Shown here in pieces: positions 44,352-52,191 of a stretch of DNA of 64,000 nucleotides. Source of the DNA: Streptomyces griseiscabiei (lineage in GTDB: Bacteria; Actinomycetota; Actinomycetes; Streptomycetales; Streptomycetaceae); assembly GCF_020010925.1 (NCBI RefSeq), contig NZ_JAGJBZ010000002.1:2170001-2234000 (forward strand), given 5' to 3'. Every line of letters starts with the position of its first letter. The stretch's first letter is position 1. The position numbers and the translations under genes were made by a program. The notes beneath the pieces are model-generated. The model saw only the letters and a program-made list of their open reading frames with translations, ran no database searches and was not told the DNA's origin.

Positions 44352-44381
44352 TTGACAGCGGCCCGCCGGGCCTGAGTTACT
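44352..44381 (+). promoter_or_regulatory. Possible promoter for leader 2 and the ABC operon
   Basis: A perfect -35 TTGACA (44352-44357) overlaps the end of the preceding gene. About 18 bp later is GTTACT (44376-44381) as a weak -10. It lies ~70 bp upstream of leader 2. Two near-identical GAAGACCGCCG repeats follow at 44419-44440. Confidence 0.4.
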
Positions 44382-44448
44382 TACGGCCACCCGAAGAGCG
44401 CGAGGCCCCACCGGGCCGGAAGACCGCCGGAAGACCGCCGGAAGAACG

Positions 44449-44574
44449 ATGGTGACGGACATGTACGCATCCCCGAGGCCCGCCGCATGGCGCCGCCAGG
44501 GCTGCGTGCCGCTCTGCGCCGACCGCGCCGTCGATCTGCTCCGGGTCAACAGCGCACTGTGTAGCGCACGTTAG
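44449..44574 (+). CDS. Leader peptide 2, DLLRV family (41 aa)
   Basis: ATG 44449 (GGAAGA just upstream) to TAG 44574; a second in-frame ATG is at 44461. The C-terminus reads CADRAVDLLRVNSALCSAR, matching the cores of leaders 1 and 3. Four cysteines in 41 residues (positions around 19, 23, 38) is high for this genome; the last Cys codon, TGT, is four codons before the stop. It precedes the ABC permease gene by ~230 bp, room enough for an attenuator hairpin (I did not identify a unique one). Confidence 0.72.
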   Translation: MVTDMYASPRPAAWRRQGCVPLCADRAVDLLRVNSALCSAR

Positions 44575-44807
44575 CGCGCCGTCCGGGCCCGACCCGGCGC
44601 CGCGCTCCCGTCGAGGCTGACGGTTCCCCGAACCTCCGAGACACCGCACCGGCGGTCGTCTCTCTCCGCCAGCCCCGGTGCCGTGCGCATCCCGTGACTC
44701 CCTTCCGTGCCTCCGTACGGCGAGCGGCGCCCCGTCGCCCGCCGTACCCCGTCACGGCCGAAGTCGCCCGCGTCGCCTGGGGTTTCGACACTCCTCCGGA
44801 GCCCTTG

Positions 44808-45791
44808 ATGAGTGAACCCCCAGGCGCCGCCGTGTCCTTGACCGAGGCACCGCCGCCCGCCGACACCCCGTCGAAGCAGCTCGCCGCCCAGCGCGTACTG
44901 CCACTGCGCCGCCCCGGCCGCTGGATCGCCACCGCCCTCGTCCTGGTCCTCGCGGCCCAGTTCGTCCACGGACTGATCTCCAACCCGTTCTACCAGTGGG
45001 ACCGCTTCGCCTACTGGTTCCTGCGGCCGACCATCCTCGACGGACTGCTCATCACCCTCGAAGTCACCGCCTACAGCGCGGTGCTGGGCCTCCTCGGCGG
45101 CATCCTTCTCGCCCTGGCCCGGCTCTCCGACAGCCCGGTCCTGCGCTCGGTCAGCTGGGTCTACATCTGGGCCCTGCGCTCGATCCCGCTGATCGTCGTC
45201 CTGCTGTTCCTCTACAACTTCAGCGCCCTCTACCAGACGCTCAGCCTGGGCGTGCCCTTCGGCCCGGCGTTCTTCACCTTCGACGAGTCACGGCTCGCCA
45301 CCGACATGGCCGTCGCCGTCATCGGCCTCTCCCTCAACGAGGCCGCCTACGCCGCCGAGGTCGTCCGCGGCGGCATCCTCTCCGTCGACCAGGGCCAGCA
45401 CGAGGCGGCCTCCGCCCTCGGCCTGCCGAAGGGCTACCAGTTCCGCAGGATCGTCTTCCCGCAGGCCCTGCGCTCGATCACCCCGAACTACGTCAACCAG
45501 CTGATCGGCCTGATCAAGAGCACCTCCCTGGTCTTCTACGTCTCGCTGCTCGACCTCTTCGGCACGGCCCAGGCCATGGGCTCCACCTACCCCGGCGACA
45601 TCGTGCCGCTGCTGATGGTCTCCACCGTCTGGTACCTGATCCTCACCAGCGTCGTCTCCGTCATCCAGTTCTACGTCGAGCGGTACTACGCCCGGGGCGC
45701 CACCCGCACCCTCCCGCCGACACCGCTGCAGAGACTGCGGACCGGGGTCACCGACCTCCGCGCCCGCGTCCGCGAGGAGGCCGCCGTATGA
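44808..45791 (+). CDS. Polar amino-acid ABC transporter permease
   Basis: 327 residues with a hydrophilic N-terminal ~45 residues, then about five to six membrane helices (IATALVLVLAAQFVHGL, LDGLLITLEVTAYSAVLGLLGGILLALA, WVYIWALRSIPLIVVLLFLYNF, MAVAVIGLSLNEAAYAAEVV, IVPLLMVSTVWYLILTSVVSVIQF). The EAA loop that contacts the ATPase is EAASALGLPKGYQFRRIVFPQAL. HisM/cystine-permease type. ATG 44808 with CCGGAG upstream; the longer frame to 44694 is leader DNA. Stop overlaps the ATPase ATG. Context (leader peptides, monooxygenases) suggests a sulphur amino acid as cargo. Confidence 0.9.
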   Translation: MSEPPGAAVSLTEAPPPADTPSKQLAAQRVLPLRRPGRWIATALVLVLAAQFVHGLISNPFYQWDRFAYWFLRPTILDGLLITLEVTAYSAVLGLLGGILLALARLSDSPVLRSVSWVYIWALRSIPLIVVLLFLYNFSALYQTLSLGVPFGPAFFTFDESRLATDMAVAVIGLSLNEAAYAAEVVRGGILSVDQGQHEAASALGLPKGYQFRRIVFPQALRSITPNYVNQLIGLIKSTSLVFYVSLLDLFGTAQAMGSTYPGDIVPLLMVSTVWYLILTSVVSVIQFYVERYYARGATRTLPPTPLQRLRTGVTDLRARVREEAAV

Positions 45792-46591
45792 CCGCCACGA
45801 CGCGCGAGAGCGCCAAGGCGCTCGACCAGCCGGCCGCCACGGTCGAGGTGCACGACGTGCACAAGTGGTACGGCGCCCACCGGGTCCTCAACGGCGTCGA
45901 CCTGACCGTCCGCCCCGGCGAGGTCACCGTGATCCTCGGCCCGTCCGGCTCCGGCAAGTCCACGCTGCTCAGGGTCATCAACCACCTGGAGAAGCCCGAG
46001 ATCGGCCATGTCAGCGTCAACGGCGAGCTGATCGGCGTACGGCGTCACGGCGACCGGCTGAAGGAGCTGAGCGAACGGGCGATCCTCACCCAGCGCTCCC
46101 GGATCGGCTTCGTCTTCCAGAACTTCAACCTCTTCCCGCACCTGACCGTGCTGGAGAACGTGGCCGCCGCCCCGGTGGCGACCGGCAAGCTCGGCCGCGC
46201 CCGGGCCGACGACCTCGCCCATGAACTCCTGGACCGGGTGGGCCTCGCCGACAAGGCCGCCGCCTACCCACGGCAGCTGTCGGGCGGACAGCAGCAGCGT
46301 GTGGCCATCGCCCGCGCCCTCGCCCTGCGGCCCGGCGTCATCCTCTTCGACGAGCCGACCTCCGCCCTCGACCCCGAACTCGTCGGTGAAGTCCTCGCCG
46401 TCATCAAGGACCTGGCGCGCGGCGGCACCACGCTGGTGATCGTCACCCATGAGATCGGCTTCGCCCGGGAGATCGCCGACCGGGTCGTCTTCATCGACGA
46501 CGGCCGCATCGTCGAACAGGGCCCGCCCGCCGAGGTCCTGGACAGGCCGCGCCACGAGCGCACGAAGGACTTCCTCAGCAAGGTCCTCTGA
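45788..46591 (+). CDS. Amino-acid ABC transporter ATP-binding protein
   Basis: 267 residues. Walker A GPSGSGKST, Q-loop FQNFNLFPHLTVLENV, signature LSGGQQQRVAIARAL, Walker B VILFDEPTSALDPE, H-loop VTHE: a complete GlnQ/HisP-type ATPase. An insertion after the first beta-sheet (GELIGVRRHGDRLKELSERAILTQRS) is typical of the cystine and YxeO-like branch. ATG 45788 overlaps the permease stop (ATGA). Only one permease gene is present, so the membrane part is presumably a homodimer. Confidence 0.94.
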   Translation: MTATTRESAKALDQPAATVEVHDVHKWYGAHRVLNGVDLTVRPGEVTVILGPSGSGKSTLLRVINHLEKPEIGHVSVNGELIGVRRHGDRLKELSERAILTQRSRIGFVFQNFNLFPHLTVLENVAAAPVATGKLGRARADDLAHELLDRVGLADKAAAYPRQLSGGQQQRVAIARALALRPGVILFDEPTSALDPELVGEVLAVIKDLARGGTTLVIVTHEIGFAREIADRVVFIDDGRIVEQGPPAEVLDRPRHERTKDFLSKVL

Positions 46592-46679
46592 CCGCGCCCG
46601 CCCCCTTGGGACTTCCCCCACGGCCCCCCACACGCACGCACATCACCGTCCACACCCTCTCGACACGACAAGGACAGCC

Positions 46680-47714
46680 ATGCCCACGCACACCCGGTTC
46701 TCCCGGCGCAGCCTGCTGCGCGGCATCACCGCGGCGACCGCCGCCGCCACCCTCGCCACCGGGCTCGCCGCCTGCGGGGGCGACACCGAGGCCGCCACCA
46801 CGACCGGATCGGCCTCCGCCGGCACGGTCACCGTGGGGCAGCTGTCCAACGGCGCCGCCAAGGAGACCAGGATCAAGGTCTCCGAGGTGAAGTCCATCAG
46901 CGCCAAGCTGCCCGCCGCGATCAAGAAGAGCGGCAAGCTGGTGATCGGATCCGGCACACTGCCGTCAGGCAGCCCGCCGCTCGGCTTCATCGGGAGTGAC
47001 CAGAAGACCGTCACCGGCTCCGAGCCGGACCTCGCCAGACTCGTGGCGGCGGTGCTCGGCCTCGAACCCGAGGTGCGCCAGTCGACCTGGGAGAACCTGT
47101 TCATCGGGATCGACAGCGGCAAGGTCGACGTCGGCTTCTCCAACATCACCGACACCGAGGAACGCAAGCAGAAGTACGAGTTCGCCTCCTACCGCAAGGA
47201 CGACCTGGCCTTCGAGACGAAGAAGGACAACGCCTGGAAGTTCGACGGGGACTACGAGAACCTCGCCGGGAAAACGGTCTCCGTCGGCAACGGCACCAAC
47301 CAGGAGAAGATCCTCCTGGAGTGGAAGGCCAAGCTGGCGAAGGAGGGCAGGAAGCCTCTCACCGTCAAGTACTTCCAGGAGACCAACAGCCTCTATCTGG
47401 CGCTGAGCAGCGGCAAGATCGACGCCTACTTCGGGCCCAGCCCCAACCTCGCGTACCACGCGGCCAAGACCGCCGGTACGCCCCAGGCGACCCGGATCGC
47501 GGGGCAGTTCTCCGGCGCCGGTGAGTCCCTCCAGGGCCTGATCGCCGCGACCGCGAAGAAGGACAGCGGCCTCGCCGAACCGCTCGCCGAGGCGATCAAC
47601 CATCTGATCGACAACGGCCAGTACGCCGAGTGGCTGAAGGCCTGGAACCTCTCCAACGAGTCCGTGGAGAAGTCCGAGGTCAACCCGCCGGGCCTGCCGC
47701 TCACCAACTCCTGA
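46680..47714 (+). CDS. Amino-acid ABC transporter substrate-binding lipoprotein
   Basis: 344 residues. Tat-like SRRSLLRG followed by a hydrophobic stretch and lipobox GLAAC (C32), so an exported lipoprotein. The SBP_bac_3 domain (KSGKLVIGSGTLPSGSPPLGFI to INHLIDNGQYAEWLKAWNL) has the usual VTGSEPDLARLVAAVLGLE and GIDSGKVDVGFSNITDTEERKQKYEF motifs. Ligand presumably a polar amino acid, and from the surrounding genes an S-substituted cysteine. 89 bp downstream of the ATPase; ATG 46680 with AAGGA upstream. Confidence 0.93.
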   Translation: MPTHTRFSRRSLLRGITAATAAATLATGLAACGGDTEAATTTGSASAGTVTVGQLSNGAAKETRIKVSEVKSISAKLPAAIKKSGKLVIGSGTLPSGSPPLGFIGSDQKTVTGSEPDLARLVAAVLGLEPEVRQSTWENLFIGIDSGKVDVGFSNITDTEERKQKYEFASYRKDDLAFETKKDNAWKFDGDYENLAGKTVSVGNGTNQEKILLEWKAKLAKEGRKPLTVKYFQETNSLYLALSSGKIDAYFGPSPNLAYHAAKTAGTPQATRIAGQFSGAGESLQGLIAATAKKDSGLAEPLAEAINHLIDNGQYAEWLKAWNLSNESVEKSEVNPPGLPLTNS

Positions 47715-47784
47715 CCAACCGTCACCCCAACCGCACGGCACACCCGTTGAACACTCCGCCGAAGAGGGAGAGGACTCCGTCCCC

Positions 47785-48531
47785 GTGGCCCATCCGACCG
47801 AACCGCACGGGGGCGGAGCCCCGCTCGCACCGGACACCTCGGTTCTCGACAACGCCGTATGGACCTCCCTCGACGGCCCGCACGCCCGCTTCGCCGAACG
47901 GTTCGGCAGGGCCGCCCGCTACCGGACCGACGTCTACGCCTTCGCCGCCCTCGCCGACCCGGCGGACCCGGCCGCCTGGGCCGACCTGCGCACGCTCGTC
48001 GGCCCGGGAGCCGTCGTCCGGGTCAAGCCGGTCGACCGGGTCCCCGACGGCTGGGAGGTACTGGGCGGTGGACAGGGTGTCCAACTCGTGGACGCAGGTC
48101 TCCGGGCCGAGCCCGCCCCCGAAGCGGTGCCGCTCGGTCCGGACGACGTCCCCGAGATCCTGGACCTCGTCGCCCGTACCGAACCGGGCCCCTTTCTGAA
48201 GCACACCGTCGAACTGGGCACCTATCTCGGCATCCGGGACAGGGGGCGGCTCGTCGCCATGGCGGGGGAACGCGTCCATCCGCCCGGCTGGACCGAGATC
48301 AGCGCGGTCTGCACCGACCCGGAGTACCGCGGCCGGGGCCTCGCCACCCGCCTGGTCCGCGCGGTCGCCGCGGGCATCCGCGCACGCGGCGAGACCCCCT
48401 TCCTGCACGCCGCCGCCGACAACGTCCCCGCGATCCGGCTCTACGAGTCCCTCGGCTTCACCCCGCGCCGCCGTTCCACGATCCTGGCGGTCCGCAGTCC
48501 GGGAACACCCGGTGGGGGCGCGATGTTGTGA
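47785..48531 (+). CDS. GNAT-family N-acetyltransferase
   Basis: 248 residues. The GNAT domain occupies the C-terminal half: AMAGERVHPPGWTEISAVCTDPEYRGRGLATRLVRAVAAGI (acetyl-CoA motif YRGRGLA) and AADNVPAIRLYESLGFTPRR. The N-terminal ~110 residues are a degenerate FR47-like half-domain (VYAFAALADPADPAAWADLRTLV). In Bacillus ytm and yxe operons an acetyltransferase N-acetylates S-substituted cysteines before a flavin monooxygenase cleaves the C-S bond; the gene order here, importer then acetyltransferase then monooxygenases, is the same. GTG 47785. The precise substrate is inference. Confidence 0.88.
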   Translation: MAHPTEPHGGGAPLAPDTSVLDNAVWTSLDGPHARFAERFGRAARYRTDVYAFAALADPADPAAWADLRTLVGPGAVVRVKPVDRVPDGWEVLGGGQGVQLVDAGLRAEPAPEAVPLGPDDVPEILDLVARTEPGPFLKHTVELGTYLGIRDRGRLVAMAGERVHPPGWTEISAVCTDPEYRGRGLATRLVRAVAAGIRARGETPFLHAAADNVPAIRLYESLGFTPRRRSTILAVRSPGTPGGGAML

Positions 48532-48587
48532 CGCACGACGAGATCCGCGAGGCGCCGTCGCGCGCCCGGACGAGGGAGGTGCCGGCC

Positions 48588-48674
48588 GTGCCCCGTGTGC
48601 CGCGCGCCGTCCGCCTCCACTCCCGGCCCCATATCGATCTCCTGCGCGTGGCCGGCGCGCTCTGTCGCTCCTGA
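48588..48674 (+). CDS. Leader peptide 3, DLLRV family (28 aa)
   Basis: GTG 48588 (GAGGGAGG about 8 nt upstream) to TGA 48674, ending SRPHIDLLRVAGALCRS. Same core as leaders 1 and 2, with the Cys codon TGT three codons before the stop. Lies between the acetyltransferase and the first monooxygenase, so it would gate only the monooxygenase part of the cluster. G/C third positions and a good ribosome site support translation. Confidence 0.75.
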   Translation: MPRVPRAVRLHSRPHIDLLRVAGALCRS

Positions 48675-48756
48675 CCCTGATCCCAGCCGCCGTGCCCCGT
48701 GCCGTCCCCGGGGCCGGTGACGGCCGTCGTACGCACCTCCAGGAAGGCGCCCACCC

Positions 48757-50037
48757 GTGTCCCCCTCCGCCGCTTCGCCCGCGCCCGCATCCCCGACTCC
48801 CGCATCCCAGACTTCCGCCTCCTCCATTCCCGCCTCCCCGACTCCTCCTCCCGCCGCCCTGCACCTCGCCGTCGCGCTGGACGGCACCGGCTGGCATCCC
48901 GCCTCCTGGCGCGAGCCGGTCGCCCGGCCCCGCGAGGTGTTCACCGCCGGATACTGGGCCGACCTCGTCGGCGAGGCCGAGCACGGACTCCTCGACCTCG
49001 TGACGATCGAGGACGGCCTCGGCCCGCAGTCCGCGCACTTCCTGGACCCGGACGAGCGCACCGACCAGCTCCGCGGCCGGCTGGACGCCGTCCTCGTCGC
49101 GGCCCGGATCGCCCCTCTCACCCGGCACATAGGCATCGTGCCGACCACCGTGGCCACCCACACCGAGCCGTTCCACATCTCCAAGGCGATCGCCACCCTC
49201 GACCACGTCAGCTCCGGCCGGGCCGGCCTCCGTGTGCAGATCACCGCCCGGCCGAACGAGGCCGCCCACTTCGGCCGCCGTACGGTCCCGCGCATCGAGG
49301 CCTACGACAGCCCGGACGCCCAGGAGCTGGTGGCCGATCTGTTCGACGAGGCCGCCGACTACGTCGAGGTGGTGCGCCGCCTCTGGGACAGCTGGGAGGA
49401 CGACGCCGAGATCCGGGACGTGGCCACCGGACGGTTCGTCGACCGGGACAAGCTGCACTACATCGACTTCCAGGGTCGCCGGTTCAGTGTCAAGGGCCCC
49501 TCCATCACCCCCCGTCCGCCGCAGGGCCAGCCCCTCGTGGCCGCCCTCGCGCACGCCACCGTCCCGTACCGGCTGGTGGCCCGCCAGGCGGACATCGGCT
49601 TCGTCACCCCGCACGACACCGACCAGGCGCGCGCGATCGTCGCCGAGATCCGCGCCGAGCAACGGGCCGCCGGGCGCGCCGACGAACCCCTGCACGTCTT
49701 CGGCGACCTGGTCGTCTTCCTCGACGACGACCCGGCCGAGGCGGCGGCCCGCCGGGAGCGTCTCGACGCGCTCGCGGGGGAGCCGTACACGAGCGACGCC
49801 CGGATCTTCACCGGCACACCCGCCCAACTCGCCGACCTGTTGCAGGAGTTGGCGACAGCCGGGCTGACCGGCTTCCGGCTGCGGCCCGCCGTGGCCGGCC
49901 ACGACCTCCCGGCGATCACCCGGGGCCTGGTTCCCGAACTCCAGCGCCGCGACGCCTTCCGCCACGCCTACGAGGCCGACACCCTGCGCGGACTGCTGGG
50001 ACTGGCCCGCCCCGCCAACCGCTACACCGCCGCCTGA
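48757..50037 (+). CDS. LLM-class flavin-dependent monooxygenase
   Basis: 426 residues. Ser/Pro/Ala-rich low-complexity N-terminus (about residues 1-35), then a luciferase-like barrel: LHLAVALDGTGWHPASWREP, DLVTIEDGLGPQS, RIAPLTRHIGIVPTTVATHTEPFHISKAIATLDHVSSGRAGLRVQI, and RPPQGQPLVAALAHATVPYRLVARQADIGFV. FMNH2 supplied by a separate reductase, none adjacent. Probably one of two oxygenases that oxidise an S-modified cysteine derivative for sulphur release. GTG 48757 after AGGAAGG; 21 bp before the next monooxygenase. Confidence 0.9.
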   Translation: MSPSAASPAPASPTPASQTSASSIPASPTPPPAALHLAVALDGTGWHPASWREPVARPREVFTAGYWADLVGEAEHGLLDLVTIEDGLGPQSAHFLDPDERTDQLRGRLDAVLVAARIAPLTRHIGIVPTTVATHTEPFHISKAIATLDHVSSGRAGLRVQITARPNEAAHFGRRTVPRIEAYDSPDAQELVADLFDEAADYVEVVRRLWDSWEDDAEIRDVATGRFVDRDKLHYIDFQGRRFSVKGPSITPRPPQGQPLVAALAHATVPYRLVARQADIGFVTPHDTDQARAIVAEIRAEQRAAGRADEPLHVFGDLVVFLDDDPAEAAARRERLDALAGEPYTSDARIFTGTPAQLADLLQELATAGLTGFRLRPAVAGHDLPAITRGLVPELQRRDAFRHAYEADTLRGLLGLARPANRYTAA

Positions 50038-50058
50038 GCGGGCGGGAGAGGACACCCC

Positions 50059-51405
50059 ATGAGCAAGCCGCTGAAGCAGATCCACCTGGCCGCCCACTTC
50101 CCGGGCGTCAACAACACCACCGTCTGGAGCGACCCGAAGGCCGGCAGCCACATCGAGTTCAGCTCCTTCGCACACTTCGCGCGGACCGCCGAACGCGCCA
50201 AGTTCGACTTCCTGTTCCTCGCGGAAGGCCTGCGGCTGCGCGAACAGGGCGGCCGGATCTACGACTTGGACGTCGTGGGCCGCCCCGACACCTTCACCGT
50301 GCTGTCCGCGCTCGCCGCCGTCACCGACCACCTCGGCCTGACCGGCACCATCAACTCCACCTTCAACGAGCCCTACGAGGTGGCCCGCCAGTTCGCCAGC
50401 CTCGACCACCTCTCCGGCGGGCGCGCCGCGTGGAACGTCGTCACCTCCTGGGACGCCTTCACCGGCGAGAACTTCCGCCGGGGCGGCTTCCTGCCGCAGG
50501 AGGAGCGCTACTCCCGCGCGAAGGAGTTCCTGGCCACCGCGAACGAACTCTTCGACTCCTGGGACGGGGACGAGATCGTCGCCGACCGGGAGACGGGCGT
50601 CTTCCTGCGGGACGCCAAGGCCGGGGCCTTCGTGCACAGCGGGCAGCACTTCGACATCGAGGGCCGGTTCAACGTCCCGCGCTCACCCCAGGGCCGCCCG
50701 GTGATCTTCCAGGCCGGGGACTCCGACGAGGGCCGCGAGTTCGCCGCGTCGAGCGCCGACGCCATCTTCAGCCGGTACGCCGACCTGGATTCGGGCCGCG
50801 CCTTCTACGCCGACGTCAAGAACCGTCTCGCCCGCCACGGCCGCCGCCACGACCAGCTGCTCATCCTGCCCGCGGCGACCTTCGTGCTCGGCGACACCGA
50901 CGCCGAGGCCGAGAAACTCGCCAAGGAGGTACGCCGCCTCCAGGTCAGCGGGGCCACCGCCCTCAAGCACCTGGAGTTCGTCTGGAACCGGGACCTGTCC
51001 TCCTACGACCCGGACGGCCCGCTCCCCGACGTCGACCCCGATGTCAGCGACACCCATATCTCCAAGGGCCGCGCCCAAGTCCGCATGTACCGCGACCCGC
51101 TCGCCACCGCCCGCGAATGGCGGGAGCGCGCCGAGGCCAACAACTGGTCCATCCGCGACCTCGTCATCAACACCGGCAACCGCCAGAACTTCATCGGCAG
51201 CCCGCAGACGGTCGCCCGCACGATCGACGAGTACGTCCAGTCCGACGCCGCCGACGGCTTCATCCTCGTCCCCCACATCACCCCCACCGGCCTCGACCCC
51301 TTCGCCGACAAGGTCGTCCCCCTCCTCCAGGAACGGGGCGTCTTCCGCACGGAGTACGAGGGCACGACCCTCCGCGACCACCTGGGGCTGGACGCGCTCA
51401 CGTAG
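50059..51405 (+). CDS. NtaA/SnaA/DszA-type FMN-dependent monooxygenase
   Basis: 448 residues. Typical of the NtaA/SnaA/SoxA(DszA) branch of luciferase-like enzymes, to which YxeK and CmoJ/YtnJ belong: KQIHLAAHFPGVNNTTVWSDP, FAHFARTAERAKFDFLFLAEG, GLTGTINSTFNEPYEVARQFASLDHLSGGRAAWNVVTSWD, FRRGGFLPQEERYSRAKEF and SPQGRPVIFQAGDSDEGREFAA. These enzymes cleave C-S or C-N bonds in sulphur compounds and aminopolycarboxylates. ATG 50059 with GGAGAGGA upstream. Last gene of the leader-peptide cluster. Confidence 0.92.
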   Translation: MSKPLKQIHLAAHFPGVNNTTVWSDPKAGSHIEFSSFAHFARTAERAKFDFLFLAEGLRLREQGGRIYDLDVVGRPDTFTVLSALAAVTDHLGLTGTINSTFNEPYEVARQFASLDHLSGGRAAWNVVTSWDAFTGENFRRGGFLPQEERYSRAKEFLATANELFDSWDGDEIVADRETGVFLRDAKAGAFVHSGQHFDIEGRFNVPRSPQGRPVIFQAGDSDEGREFAASSADAIFSRYADLDSGRAFYADVKNRLARHGRRHDQLLILPAATFVLGDTDAEAEKLAKEVRRLQVSGATALKHLEFVWNRDLSSYDPDGPLPDVDPDVSDTHISKGRAQVRMYRDPLATAREWRERAEANNWSIRDLVINTGNRQNFIGSPQTVARTIDEYVQSDAADGFILVPHITPTGLDPFADKVVPLLQERGVFRTEYEGTTLRDHLGLDALT

Positions 51406-51471
51406 AGGGTGGGCGCGGCGGCTCCCGGCGGGGGCGGCAACCCGCCCCCGCCCAACCTCCGAACCGGGTAC

Positions 51472-51498
51472 CTTCTGTTCAACAGAGCTGTACAGAAG
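51472..51498. promoter_or_regulatory. Nested palindromes before the XRE-cupin regulator
   Basis: Outer inverted repeat CTTCTGT (51472-51478) / ACAGAAG (51492-51498), with two inner palindromes CTGTTCAACAG (51475-51485) and CTGTACAG (51488-51495). It lies 21 bp before the GTG of the regulator. Looks like a two-dimer operator for autoregulation; it may also cover the promoter of the downstream operon. Confidence 0.62.
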
Positions 51499-51519
51499 CC
51501 GACATCAGAGGGGAGCCCC

Positions 51520-52158
51520 GTGTCCCCCGCCGCCGCTCCCCCCGTAGGAGCCCGCATCCGGCAGGCCCGCCTGGCGCGCGGCATGAGCCTGCGCGCCCTC
51601 GCCCGGGACGTCGGCGTCTCGGCGAGCCTGGTCTCCCAGATCGAGACGGGCAAGAGCCAGCCCTCGGTCAGCACGCTGTACGCGATCACCACGGCCCTGT
51701 CGATCTCGGTCGAGTCGCTCTTCGACAGCGAGACCGACGAGCCGAAGCGTGCGCCGGTCACCCCGCCCACCACCGTCCCCCACGCCCTCGCCACCATCGC
51801 CGCCGACCACGCCCGCCGGATCGGCCCCCTGGTCGGCGCCGGGGACCGCGAACGGCTGGAGCTGGACTCCGGGGTCGTATGGGAACGCCTCGGTCATGTT
51901 CCGGGCGCGGACGTCGACTTCCTGCTCGTCACCTACCGTCCCGGCGGCTCCTCCTCCGGCTCGGGCGGCCTCATGCGGCACACCGGCACCGAGTACGGCT
52001 GCCTCACCTCGGGCGAACTCGTCCTGACCCTCGGCTTCGAGGAGTTCACCCTGCGCCCCGGCGACGCGGTCTGCTTCGAGTCGGCGACCCCGCACCGCTA
52101 CCGCAACGACGGCGACGAACCGGCCGTCGGTGTCTGGTTCGTGTTCAGTACCACTTGA
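51520..52158 (+). CDS. XRE-family regulator with cupin domain
   Basis: 212 residues. N-terminal helix-turn-helix VGARIRQARLARGMSLRALARDVGVSASLVSQIETGKSQPSVSTLYAI, and a C-terminal cupin (LLVTYRPGGSSSGSGGLMRHTGTEYGCLTSGELVLTLGFEEFTLRPGDAVCFESATPHRYRND). Same architecture as the PuuR/BetR-like repressors of amine catabolism, where the cupin senses the pathway substrate. GTG 51520 with GGGGAG upstream. The first gene of a seven-gene same-strand block, likely its repressor or activator. Confidence 0.92.
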   Translation: MSPAAAPPVGARIRQARLARGMSLRALARDVGVSASLVSQIETGKSQPSVSTLYAITTALSISVESLFDSETDEPKRAPVTPPTTVPHALATIAADHARRIGPLVGAGDRERLELDSGVVWERLGHVPGADVDFLLVTYRPGGSSSGSGGLMRHTGTEYGCLTSGELVLTLGFEEFTLRPGDAVCFESATPHRYRNDGDEPAVGVWFVFSTT

Positions 52159-52191
52159 CACCCGGCCCGCGCGGTCGTTCACTCCGCAGTG

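Noticed and set aside
47722..50649. A 975-codon minus-strand open frame opposite the acetyltransferase and monooxygenases
   Set aside because: Very long antisense frames are common in G/C-third-position DNA. No recognisable domain, and the plus-strand proteins have clear family motifs.
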